Source of the DNA: Proluteimonas luteida
Lineage (GTDB): Bacteria; Pseudomonadota; Gammaproteobacteria; Xanthomonadales; Xanthomonadaceae
Length of the DNA stretch: 64,000 nt
Assembly (NCBI RefSeq): GCF_021191695.1
Contig: NZ_JAIWPT010000011.1
Location: 99,238 to 163,237 of the forward strand
Direction of reading: 5' to 3'
Shown: positions 27,054 through 34,389 of the stretch, piece after piece
Numbering within the stretch: the first letter of the stretch is position 1
How the letters are laid out: each line of letters opens with the position of its first letter
The notes under the pieces: generated by a model
The model's input: the letters and a program-made list of their open reading frames with translations, nothing else
Databases searched by the model: none
What the model was told of the DNA's origin: nothing
Translations under genes and position numbers: made by a program

Positions 27054-27466
27054 CGTTGTCCAACTTCGCGGTCGACGAGGCGATGGCGTTCGCCAGCTCG
27101 GTGAATGCGCGGGTCACGCTGCTGACCGTGATCGAGCCGTTCCACCTGATCGCCTTCGCACCCGAGCAGGTCGCCGAGACGCGCGATGCCTATGACCGGC
27201 ATGCACGGCGCGAGGCGGAGCAGCGGCTGCGACGCGGCGAGGAGGAGGCGGGGGTGCTCGGCGTCGTCTGCGACACCGTGCTGGTCACCAGCGACGATCC
27301 GCACGAGGCGATCATCGAGGTCGCGAAAGGCCGCAACTGCGACCTGATCGCGATGGCCTCGCATGGCCGGCGCGGGGTCAAGGCGCTGGTGCTGGGCAGC
27401 GTGACCGCGAAGGTGCTGACGCACTCGTCGATCCCGGTGCTGGTGTACCGGCCCAAGGTCGCCTGA
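27017..27466 (+). CDS. Universal stress protein (UspA family)
   Basis: A 149-residue cytosolic UspA-fold protein. YTHILVPTDGSSLSNFAVDE forms the first strand with the conserved Asp. The ATP-binding motif G2xG9xS/T appears as ASHGRRGVKALVLGSVTAKV near the C-terminus, so it probably binds ATP. The ATG has GGAGGA six bases upstream. It stands alone and is followed by a strong hairpin. Confidence 0.9.
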   Translation: MYTHILVPTDGSSLSNFAVDEAMAFASSVNARVTLLTVIEPFHLIAFAPEQVAETRDAYDRHARREAEQRLRRGEEEAGVLGVVCDTVLVTSDDPHEAIIEVAKGRNCDLIAMASHGRRGVKALVLGSVTAKVLTHSSIPVLVYRPKVA

Positions 27467-27484
27467 CCCGGGTTCGCGGGATGC

Positions 27485-27515
27485 GACGGTCGCCGGTGAT
27501 CCGCCGGCGACCGTC
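27485..27515. terminator. Perfect 12-bp stem hairpin between convergent genes
   Basis: GACGGTCGCCGG and CCGGCGACCGTC enclose a 7-base loop. No T-run follows, but its place between the convergent stress and TetR genes suits a bidirectional terminator. Confidence 0.55.
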
Positions 27516-27614
27516 CCGCCGACGATCGTGCCGTAGGCCGAGGATGCCGGATGGCATCACGGGGTCATGGCGGCGTGTTCCCGGGCCGCCACGGGGCAGT
27601 GGCGCGGCCCGCAC

Positions 27615-28229
27615 TCAGCCGTAGTACGCCAGGAACATGTCGACCGCCGCGCTGGCGACCGTGTCCTGCCCGGCCGCGGTGAGCGGCGGTTGTCCCATCG
27701 CGATCTGCGGCCAGAACGCGAAGCCCTTGACCAGGGCGTGCAGTTGCATCGCGGCGAACGCCGGATCGGGCGCCCGGAGCCTGCCGTCGGCGGCAGCGGC
27801 GCGGATCCAGGTCGTCAGGCCTTCCTCGCGCTGGTCGAGGCTTTCGATCATCTCGCGCGCGAGCGCCGGGTGGTGCAGGCCGGCGGCGATCGCGACGCGG
27901 GCGAGATCGGTGAACTGCGGGTCGCGCAGCAGCTGCAGCTTGCGCTGCACCAGCGTCATCAGCTGTGGGCGCAGCGGGGCATCGGGGCGGTAGGGGACAT
28001 CGAGCTCGTCGCCGCCATGCGACATCATGTCCTCGAGGATGCGCACGAACAGCGCTTCCTTGCTCGGGAAATGGTTGTAGACGGTGCGCTTGGACACCCC
28101 GGCGCTGGCGGCGATGCGGTCCATGCTGGTCGCCTCGTAGCCGGACGCGCGGAACTCGGCCACGGCGGCATCGAGGATCGCGACGCGCTTGCGGTCGGTC
28201 AGGCGGGTGGGGGCGGAAGTCGGGGGCAT
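27615..28229 (-). CDS. TetR/AcrR-family repressor
   Basis: A 204-residue one-component regulator. The N-terminal helix-turn-helix (EATSMDRIAASAGVSKRTVY then NHFPSKEALF, about 33-62) is classic TetR. The C-terminal ligand and dimer domain resembles the AefR-like type (AREMIESLDQREEGLTTWIR). It is divergent from a metallo-hydrolase gene, with two palindromes and a TATAAAT box between them. Autoregulation and control of the neighbour are the likely roles. Confidence 0.88.
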   Translation of the reverse strand: MPPTSAPTRLTDRKRVAILDAAVAEFRASGYEATSMDRIAASAGVSKRTVYNHFPSKEALFVRILEDMMSHGGDELDVPYRPDAPLRPQLMTLVQRKLQLLRDPQFTDLARVAIAAGLHHPALAREMIESLDQREEGLTTWIRAAAADGRLRAPDPAFAAMQLHALVKGFAFWPQIAMGQPPLTAAGQDTVASAAVDMFLAYYG

Positions 28230-28237
28230 CAGTGAAT

Positions 28238-28256
28238 TTTACACCGTACGGTTTAC
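28238..28256. promoter_or_regulatory. Candidate TetR operator, palindrome 1
   Basis: TTTACACCGTACGGTTTAC has the perfect core ACCGTACGGT with nearly symmetric flanks. It lies nine bases before the TetR start codon. Confidence 0.6.
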
Positions 28257-28268
28257 TTCTCGCGCGGG

Positions 28269-28289
28269 TATAAATACACTGCACAGTGT
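28269..28289. promoter_or_regulatory. TATAAAT box overlapping palindrome 2
   Basis: TATAAAT (28269-28275) is followed directly by ACACTG-CA-CAGTGT (28276-28289). It could be the -10 of the metallo-hydrolase gene, with an operator covering the transcription start. Confidence 0.5.
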
Positions 28290-28299
28290 AGTTTTACCG

Positions 28300-29457
28300 A
28301 TGCCGTGTATGTCCCCGTTCCCCAGACCAGGCCTTTCCCGTCGCCGGCGCATCCGGCGTCGCGTCCTGCTGTCGGTCTTCGCCCTTGGAGTCGCCCTCGC
28401 CGTGAGTACCTGCACCCTGTCCGCCGTGCGGACCACCGCCCCCCTCGTCGACTATCCCGCGTCGCCGCAGTCGGCAGACGGACGGTTCCGCAATCCCGTG
28501 CCGCGGCCGCCCATGCCGGCGGGCGGCATGGCGCGCATCTGGTGGGATTTCATGTGGAACAAGCCGGCGGGCACGGTGCCGCAGACCGCGCCGGAGGTGT
28601 TGCCGCTGACGCGCGCCGATCTCGATGCGGCACCGGACCGCAGCCTGTTCCGGCTCGGGCATTCGACCGTGCTGCTCAAGCTGCGCGGCGGATTCTGGAT
28701 CACCGACCCGGTGTTCGCCGAGCGCGCGTCGCCGGTGCAGTGGATGGGGCCGAAGCGCTTCCACGCGCCGCCGATCGCGCTGGACGAGCTGCCGCCGCTG
28801 CGCGGCGTGATCCTGTCGCACGACCACTACGACCATCTCGACCGCGACACCGTCGTGCGCCTGGCCGGGCGCGCCGGGGTGTTCCTCGCGCCGCTCGGCG
28901 TCGGCGACCGGCTGGTCGCCTGGGGCGTGCCGGCGGACAAGGTGCGGCAGTTCGACTGGTGGCAGGGCGCGACGATCGACGGCCTGCAGTTCACCGCTAC
29001 CCCGGCGCAGCATTTTTCCGGCCGCGGCCTGTTCGACGGCGACCGCACCCTGTGGACGTCGTGGGCGATCATCGATCCGCCGGCAGGCGACGGCGATCCG
29101 GGCCTGCGGCTGTTCTTCAGCGGCGACAGCGGCTACTTCGACGGATTCGCCGAGATCGGCCGCCGCTTCGGACCGTTCGACGTGACCATGATCGAGACCG
29201 GTGCCTACGACCCGCGCTGGGCCTACGTGCACATGCTGCCGGAGCAGACCGTGCAGGCCCATGCGGACCTGCGCGGCCGCTGGCTGCTGCCGGTGCACAA
29301 CGGGACCTTCGACCTCGCGTTCCATGCCTGGGACGACCCGTTCGAACGCGTGGCCGCGCTGGGCGCCGAACGTGGCATCGACCTGGCGACGCCGCGCATG
29401 GGGGAGCGGCTGGACCTGTCGGCGCCGCAACCGACCGAAGCGTGGTGGCGCGACTGA
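28300..29457 (+). CDS. MBL-fold metallo-hydrolase (UlaG/NAPE-PLD-like), membrane-anchored
   Basis: A 385-residue zinc hydrolase. An Arg-rich N-terminus and one hydrophobic helix (VLLSVFALGVALAVSTCTLS) suggest a membrane anchor or a lipoprotein-like signal. The metal motif ILSHDHYDHLDRDT (HxHxDH, about 171-176) is complete. TPAQHFSGRGLFD, FFSGDSGYFDGF and LPVHNGTFDLAFHAW supply the remaining ligands, as in NAPE-PLD/RomA-type proteins. Two ATGs (28300 and 28309) are possible; neither has a ribosome site. It is divergent from the TetR gene and probably repressed by it. The substrate is unknown. Confidence 0.82.
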   Translation: MPCMSPFPRPGLSRRRRIRRRVLLSVFALGVALAVSTCTLSAVRTTAPLVDYPASPQSADGRFRNPVPRPPMPAGGMARIWWDFMWNKPAGTVPQTAPEVLPLTRADLDAAPDRSLFRLGHSTVLLKLRGGFWITDPVFAERASPVQWMGPKRFHAPPIALDELPPLRGVILSHDHYDHLDRDTVVRLAGRAGVFLAPLGVGDRLVAWGVPADKVRQFDWWQGATIDGLQFTATPAQHFSGRGLFDGDRTLWTSWAIIDPPAGDGDPGLRLFFSGDSGYFDGFAEIGRRFGPFDVTMIETGAYDPRWAYVHMLPEQTVQAHADLRGRWLLPVHNGTFDLAFHAWDDPFERVAALGAERGIDLATPRMGERLDLSAPQPTEAWWRD

Positions 29458-29703
29458 GGGAGCGGCGGCAGGCCGCCCGGCGACGCTCGCGCCAGGACGC
29501 CGCCGGCCTGTCCGCGACGCCGGGGCATCGCCTGCGGACTTGATGGCCCACGCGCAGTCGCGGAAAACGCGTTGCCGCCTGCCGGCCGCGATGGCCTGCC
29601 GGCGCCGACGGTGGCGCCGGTCACGCGCCGCCGTGACCATCGGCCTGTGCGCCGCGTGGTGGTTTCGTCCAGTGTGGCGCCCTGGTCCCGCGCCGGAGCG
29701 CAC

Positions 29704-30813
29704 ATGCGAAATACCATCCTGTCGTCGGTCCTGCTGCTGGCCGCGTTCCGGGTTGCGGCGGCCGATGGCTGCAGCGCGGATGCATTCGACGCGCACGCGG
29801 CGGCGGGGCCGACGCACGGGGCGATCGTCGTGACCCTGCGGACGCGCGAGGGCGAGGACACCCGGGTGCTGGCCGGTGCGGCCGGTGATCCCGGCCTGTC
29901 GGGGCACGAGGGTTTCCGCATCGCCAGCGTCACCAAGACCTACGTGGCCGCCACCGTGCTGCGGCTGTGGGAGACGGGGCGCCTGGACCTGGATGCACCG
30001 GTCACGTCATGGCTGCGCGACGACTGGCGCGACCGGCTGCAGGCCGATGGCTACGTCCCCGAGCGCATCAGCGTGCGCCAGCTGCTCAGCCATACCGCGG
30101 GCCTTGCCGACCACGCGCAGACGCCCTCGTTCCTGGCCGACATCCAGGCCAGGCGTGGCGCCGGCTGGTCGCGCGATCGTGCGCTGCGGCATCTGGTCGC
30201 CACGACGGATCCGGTCGCCGCGCCGGGCGAGCGCTATGCGTATTCCGATACCGGCTACGTGCTGCTGGGCGCCCTGGTCGAACAGGTCACCGGGCAGCCG
30301 CTGGCGACGGCGGTCCGTGCGCAGCTCGACTTCGACCGGCTCGGGCTGCGGCACACGTGGTGGGAGCAGATGGAACCCGACGGCCCGGCCGGCCGCGTAC
30401 ACCAGGTGTTCGAGGGCATCGACACCCACGACTGGGATCCGAGCATGGACCTGTTCGGCGGTGGCGGGCTGGTCGCGAGCACGGCGGACATGGCGGCATT
30501 CTTCGCCGCGCTGCTGGAGGGGCGCGTGTTCGAGCGGCCGCAGACCCTGGCAGCGATGCGCTCGGTCGAGGGTCTGCCGGCCGACAGCCCCTATCGCCTC
30601 GGCCTGCTGGCCTACGACGTGGACGGCGTCGCGGCGCTGGGTCATTCCGGCTTCTGGGGCACGCTGGTGATGCACGTGCCGGCGTCGGGCGACACGGTTG
30701 CCGGGGGTGTGCTCGACCGCGCGGACATGCCCCGGCTGAAGTCGCTGGTGGAGGCACTGACGCGCTGCGGGGCGGGCGACGACGCGTCGCGGCGGGCGGG
30801 ATCGGGCACCTGA
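29704..30813 (+). CDS. Secreted serine hydrolase (class C beta-lactamase-like)
   Basis: A 369-residue exported hydrolase of the beta-lactamase/D-Ala-D-Ala carboxypeptidase/esterase superfamily. A signal peptide (1-20, ending RVAAAD) precedes SVTKTY (SxxK nucleophile, about 80-83), YSDTGY (Tyr of the YxN-type motif, with Asp in the third place) and GHSGFWG (third motif, HxG type). RQLLSHTAGLADH is the conserved helix common to EstB-like esterases. The Asp instead of Asn in motif two favours an esterase or peptidase over a true beta-lactamase. The 246-bp upstream gap holds nothing I can identify. Confidence 0.82.
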   Translation: MRNTILSSVLLLAAFRVAAADGCSADAFDAHAAAGPTHGAIVVTLRTREGEDTRVLAGAAGDPGLSGHEGFRIASVTKTYVAATVLRLWETGRLDLDAPVTSWLRDDWRDRLQADGYVPERISVRQLLSHTAGLADHAQTPSFLADIQARRGAGWSRDRALRHLVATTDPVAAPGERYAYSDTGYVLLGALVEQVTGQPLATAVRAQLDFDRLGLRHTWWEQMEPDGPAGRVHQVFEGIDTHDWDPSMDLFGGGGLVASTADMAAFFAALLEGRVFERPQTLAAMRSVEGLPADSPYRLGLLAYDVDGVAALGHSGFWGTLVMHVPASGDTVAGGVLDRADMPRLKSLVEALTRCGAGDDASRRAGSGT

Positions 30814-30911
30814 AGCCGCCGCCCCGCATCGGGCGCGGTGGCCTTTCCTTCGCGAAGCACGTGGCGCTGTCCCCTTCTCGCGCATGCGGGCAAGGCGCAC
30901 GCCGTCGGGAC

Positions 30912-30942
30912 TTGACCTCAACCGGGGTTGAGGCCTCAGGGT
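30912..30942 (+). promoter_or_regulatory. SoxR-box-like operator in a long-spacer promoter
   Basis: The 18-bp perfect palindrome CCTCAACCGGGGTTGAGG has the exact CCTCAA-N6-TTGAGG geometry of SoxR sites. It overlaps a -35 (TTGACC), and a weak -10 (CAGGGT) lies 19 bp away, the stretched spacing typical of MerR-family activation. It is 41 bp before the N-acetyltransferase gene. Confidence 0.6.
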
Positions 30943-30973
30943 GCGGGCCATCGCACGCGATGGAACCTTCACG

Positions 30974-31807
30974 ATGACAGCCGATCCGATGCATGACCTC
31001 TACCTGCAACGCCTCGGGTTCGCCCGCCTGCCGCCGCCGACGCTGGAGACGCTGCGCGCGCTGCAACTGCGCCACACGCAGGCGTTCCCGTTCGAAACCC
31101 TGGCGATGCTGCTGCGCGAGCCGGTGCCGCTGGACCTGCCATCGCTCGAGCGCAAGCTGTTGCGCGATGGCCGCGGGGGCTACTGCTACGAACTGAACCA
31201 GTTGTTCCTCGCGCTGCTGCTGCGGCTGGGATTCGACGCGCGCGGCATCACCGGCCGGGTGGTGATGGGCGGACCGGAAGACGCACGGACCGCGCGCTCG
31301 CACATGGCCCTGCTGGTGCACGTGGACGACGTGCCGTGGCTGGTCGACGTGGGGTTCGGCGGCATGGTGCCGAGCGCGCCGTTGCGGCTCGACACCGGCA
31401 GCGTGCAGGCCACGCCGCACGAGCCGTACCGGATCACCGACCACGGCGACAGCCGGATGCTGCGGGCGCAGGTCGCCGGCCAATGGCGGGCGCTGTACCG
31501 GTTCGACCTGCAGCCGCAGTCGACGATCGACTACGAGGTGGGCAACTGGTACGTGTCCACGCATCCCGACTCGCCGTTCCGCGACCGGTTGATCGCCGCG
31601 CGTACCGGCCCCGGCCTGCGCCGCACCCTGCGCGACGGCCACTACACCGTGCACCGCATCGGTGCGCCGCGCCGGCAGCGCACGCTGGACAGCGTGGCGT
31701 CGGTGATCGACGTGCTGCAGCAGGATTTCGGCATCCGCGTGCCGGCGCACCCGCAGCTGCACGATGCGATCGCGCGTCGCATCCGGACGGAGGCGGTCGC
31801 GTCCTGA
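30974..31807 (+). CDS. nat: Arylamine N-acetyltransferase
   Basis: A 277-residue cytosolic enzyme transferring acetyl from acetyl-CoA to arylamines or hydrazines. The catalytic triad is complete: Cys71 in RGGYCYELN, His110 in SHMALLV and Asp125 in WLVDVGFGG, at nearly the same spacing as in Salmonella NAT. FPFETL and the C-terminal HYTVHRIGAP region also fit. The ATG at 30974 was used; one 15 bases later is possible. A SoxR-box-like promoter lies directly upstream, suggesting induction by redox-active aromatic compounds. Confidence 0.92.
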   Translation: MTADPMHDLYLQRLGFARLPPPTLETLRALQLRHTQAFPFETLAMLLREPVPLDLPSLERKLLRDGRGGYCYELNQLFLALLLRLGFDARGITGRVVMGGPEDARTARSHMALLVHVDDVPWLVDVGFGGMVPSAPLRLDTGSVQATPHEPYRITDHGDSRMLRAQVAGQWRALYRFDLQPQSTIDYEVGNWYVSTHPDSPFRDRLIAARTGPGLRRTLRDGHYTVHRIGAPRRQRTLDSVASVIDVLQQDFGIRVPAHPQLHDAIARRIRTEAVAS

Positions 31808-31848
31808 GCCGGAAGCGCTGCCGGATGCCGACCGCGCGGCCGGCGCGG

Positions 31849-32046
31849 TCAGCGGAAGATGAAGTATCCGAACACGACGATCGCGATGGCGGCGACGATC
31901 AGCCGCACGATCCACGGCACCACATAGGCGGCCCCGGCGACGGTGGTGACCTGGCGCTGGCAGACGGGCAGGAAACGGGCTGGTGCATCGGGCGTGACGC
32001 CATCCGTGCCGAATCGTGGAGACGGGCCGGCCGGCGAACGGGACGT
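31849..32046 (-). pseudogene. C-terminal remnant of a small membrane protein
   Basis: The minus-strand frame reads VTPDAPARFLPVCQRQVTTV then AGAAYVVPWIVRLIVAAIAI and ends FGYFIFR. That is a convincing membrane-spanning C-terminus, but there is no start codon before an upstream in-frame stop. It lies 25 bp after the AIM24-like gene. Either a frameshift separates it from its N-terminus or the start uses an unusual codon. Confidence 0.45.
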
Positions 32047-32070
32047 TCACGGCTTCGGCGCAGGCCGTGC

Positions 32071-33096
32071 TCAGAACCGGTTGTCGCCGCCGAGCAGGCG
32101 CCCGAATCCGCCCAGCGCCGAGCCTTCGCCGCGATTCTGGCCACCGCCCTGCGGCGCGGCGGCGAGCATGCGCCCGGCCAGGCGCGAGAACGGCAGCGAC
32201 TGCAGCCAGACCTTGCCGGGGCCCGTCAGGGTGGCGAGGAACACGCCCTCGCCGCCGAAGAACATGCTCTTGACCCCGCCGACGGCGCGCACGTCCATGT
32301 CGACGCTGGCGTGGAAACCGACCACGCAGCCGGTGTCCACGTCGAGGCGTTCGCCGGGTGCGAGGTCCCGCTCGACCACGCAACCGCCGGCATGGACGAA
32401 CACCCAGCCGGTGCCTTCGAGCTTCTGCATGATGAAGCCCTCGCCGCCGAACAGGCCGGTGAGGATGCGGCGCTGGAAATGCACGCCGATCTGCACGCCG
32501 CGCGCCCCGGCCAGGAAGCTGTCCTTCTGGCAGATCACGCGGCCGCCGTGTTCGGACAGCTTCATCGCCAGCACCGTGCCGGGGTAGGGCGCGGCGAACG
32601 CGACCCGGCCCTTGCCGCTGCCGGTGTGGGTGAACATCGTTGTGAACAGGCTCTCGCCGGTGATCACGCGCTTGCCCGCCGACAGCAGCTTGTCCATGAA
32701 GCCGCCGCTCTGGCCGCTGTGTGAGCCGTCGCCGAACAGCGTGTCCATGCGCACGCTGGCGTCCTTGAACATCAGCGCGCCGGCCTCGGCGACCGCGCTT
32801 TCGCCGGGGTCGAGCTCCACCTCGACGAACTGCATCTCCTGGCCGTGGATCTGGAACTCGATGTCGTCGGCACCGCCGGCCGGCGCGGTGTGCGGCAGCG
32901 GCGGCGGCACCACGGCGCCGTGGCCGGGCGTGGTGCCCGCCAGCTCGGCGATGCTGCGTACCGGCAGCCAGTCGCTCATCCCTTCGCGCCATGCGAGCAG
33001 CGAAGGATTGCGGCTGGCCGCGCCGCGCGCGCTGTCGTCGTCCAGCGGGCCCTGGCGCAGGTTGCGTGCGGGATCGTGCAGGTACCAGTCGGGCAT
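32071..33096 (-). CDS. GYF_2 plus AIM24-family (TIGR00266-like) protein
   Basis: A 341-residue soluble protein. Residues 1-50 form a GYF_2 domain (WYLHDPARNLRQGPLDDDSA; WREGMSDWLPVRS), a peptide-binding module. A Pro-rich linker follows (VVPPPLPH). From about 78 to 320 is the AIM24-type double beta-helix domain (EFQIHGQEMQFVEVELDPGE; MFKDASVRMDTLFGD; FLAGARGVQIGVHFQRRILT; GLFGGEGFIMQKLEGTGWVF). The tail is Gly-rich (GGFGRLLGGDNRF). The family is widespread but its function is unknown. The start is the conserved MPDWYLHD. Confidence 0.85.
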   Translation of the reverse strand: MPDWYLHDPARNLRQGPLDDDSARGAASRNPSLLAWREGMSDWLPVRSIAELAGTTPGHGAVVPPPLPHTAPAGGADDIEFQIHGQEMQFVEVELDPGESAVAEAGALMFKDASVRMDTLFGDGSHSGQSGGFMDKLLSAGKRVITGESLFTTMFTHTGSGKGRVAFAAPYPGTVLAMKLSEHGGRVICQKDSFLAGARGVQIGVHFQRRILTGLFGGEGFIMQKLEGTGWVFVHAGGCVVERDLAPGERLDVDTGCVVGFHASVDMDVRAVGGVKSMFFGGEGVFLATLTGPGKVWLQSLPFSRLAGRMLAAAPQGGGQNRGEGSALGGFGRLLGGDNRF

Positions 33097-33159
33097 GGCG
33101 GTTCATCGGAGGTTGGGATGCGGCGGAGTCTAGGGCCTGCCATCGAGTGCCGGATAGTC

Positions 33160-33262
33160 CGCGCCGCGCCCGTGCGTGTTTGCGGCAAGGAAGCGCGAGG
33201 AAGTGGACGTCCGTCCACGCCCGAGCAATGACGCAGCAGCGGACGCGCACGGGCGCAGCCCT
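33160..33262. repeat. Dispersed repeat, copy B, with inverted ends
   Basis: It contains the 36-bp stretch shared with 1281-1316. GCGCCCGTGCG near 33170 and CGCACGGGCGC near 33246 are inverted relative to each other, so the unit can fold; inside it GTGGACG and CGTCCAC pair as well. Antisense or sense frames here encode nothing. Confidence 0.6.
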
Positions 33263-33366
33263 CCGGGTTGGGCCTCGCCCGCCTGCGTCGACGACGAGCG
33301 CGCAGCCCCGGCCGTGTCCTGGATGCGCCGTGCATCTGCGCGATCCGCTCACGGGCGCTCGGCAAC

Positions 33367-33384
33367 GTTAAACACGTGTTAAAC
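33367..33384 (+). promoter_or_regulatory. Direct repeat GTTAAAC x2, possible regulator site
   Basis: GTTAAAC occurs twice with starts 11 bp apart, one helical turn, around the palindrome AACACGTGTT. It is AT-rich in a GC-rich spacer, about 165 bp before the outer-membrane protein gene. The rest of the 449-bp gap holds the copy B repeat and no gene. Confidence 0.4.
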
Positions 33385-33545
33385 CCGCAGCGTGCAGCGG
33401 GGGTGAAGGTTTGATCGTGCTTCAGCTTGAAAACGGTTTACTTCCTCCGCGCGATCGAACCGGGTCCGGTTCAGTCGCCTTCCCCCGCAGGGTGTCGTGC
33501 TGGATCGGCGACATGCCCAAGACCAACAAGAAAGGAAGTCCCCCG

Positions 33546-34256
33546 ATGAAGAAGTCCCTGATCTGCGCCGCGCTGGCGGCCACCCTGTTCGCACCTGCCG
33601 CCTTCGCCCAGAGCACGGGCGGCGACACCTATCGTCCCGACAAGCAGGTCGGCGAAGGCAATGCCTTCATCGCCGGCAACGTCGGCCGCACCGACGGCGG
33701 CACCGCCGGCCGTTTCGGCACCGGCGATTTCAACGTGTTCGAGAGCCGCGACGGCCGCAAGACCGGTTACGGCCTGGTCGGCGGCTACCGCTGGAAGGTC
33801 GCGCCGGCATGGGGCGTCGGCATCGAAGGCGGCTACACCGACCTCGGCAACCTGGTCGTGCGCAACGCCTTCAACGACGATGCGGTGAACCAGCGCGAGG
33901 ACACCAACGCCCTGCGCGGCTGGATCGTCGGCGGCAACGCGCGCGTCAACGTCAACCCGGCGTGGTACATCGGCGCCCGCGGCGGCTACTTCCGCGCCTC
34001 GGACAACAACGCCGACTACTACAACTCGGTCGGCCAGGACCTGGGCCTGGAGAGCGGCGGCAACGACGGCCGCAACAGCTGGTACGCCGGCATCGGCACT
34101 GGCTGGAACGCCACCGAGAACTTCAGCGTCGGCCTGCACTACGACTACTTCCGCGCGAAGTCGGGCGACCTGCGTGATCCGGCCACCGGCATCAAGTTCG
34201 AAGGCCCGAAGCGTTCGACCGCGCTGCTCGGCCTGACTGCGGAATACGCGTTCTGA
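33546..34256 (+). CDS. Small outer-membrane beta-barrel protein
   Basis: A 236-residue OmpA-like/OmpW-sized barrel protein. The signal peptide MKKSLICAALAATLFAPAAF ends at AQ. Eight or so strands alternate polar and aromatic residues (GYGLVGGYRWKVAPAWGVGI; WYIGARGGYFRASDNN; FSVGLHYDYFRAKSGD), and the protein ends in the Phe-terminated strand GLTAEYAF. There is no OmpA peptidoglycan-binding domain. AGGAAG precedes the ATG by about eight bases. A strong terminator follows. It is probably structural or stress-related; no specific function is assigned. Confidence 0.82.
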   Translation: MKKSLICAALAATLFAPAAFAQSTGGDTYRPDKQVGEGNAFIAGNVGRTDGGTAGRFGTGDFNVFESRDGRKTGYGLVGGYRWKVAPAWGVGIEGGYTDLGNLVVRNAFNDDAVNQREDTNALRGWIVGGNARVNVNPAWYIGARGGYFRASDNNADYYNSVGQDLGLESGGNDGRNSWYAGIGTGWNATENFSVGLHYDYFRAKSGDLRDPATGIKFEGPKRSTALLGLTAEYAF

Positions 34257-34322
34257 TCGACACGCATCGGCTCGCCGGCCCGCACCTCCTAGGGGTAGGG
34301 TCGACACGGATGCGACACGCTG

Positions 34323-34344
34323 CGGGCGCCCTTCGGGGCGCCCG
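34323..34344 (+). terminator. Rho-independent-type terminator
   Basis: CGGGCGCCC-TTCG-GGGCGCCCG forms a 9-bp stem with a UUCG tetraloop, followed by TTCTCGTT. It lies 67 bp after the outer-membrane protein gene. Confidence 0.75.
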
Positions 34345-34389
34345 TTCTCGTTGCGGCGCGGACGCACGGCCCGGTGGCATCATTGCGGC

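Noticed and set aside
30287..33352. Long minus-strand frame across the NAT and AIM24-like genes
   Set aside because: It overlaps well supported genes on both strands in other frames and has no domain.
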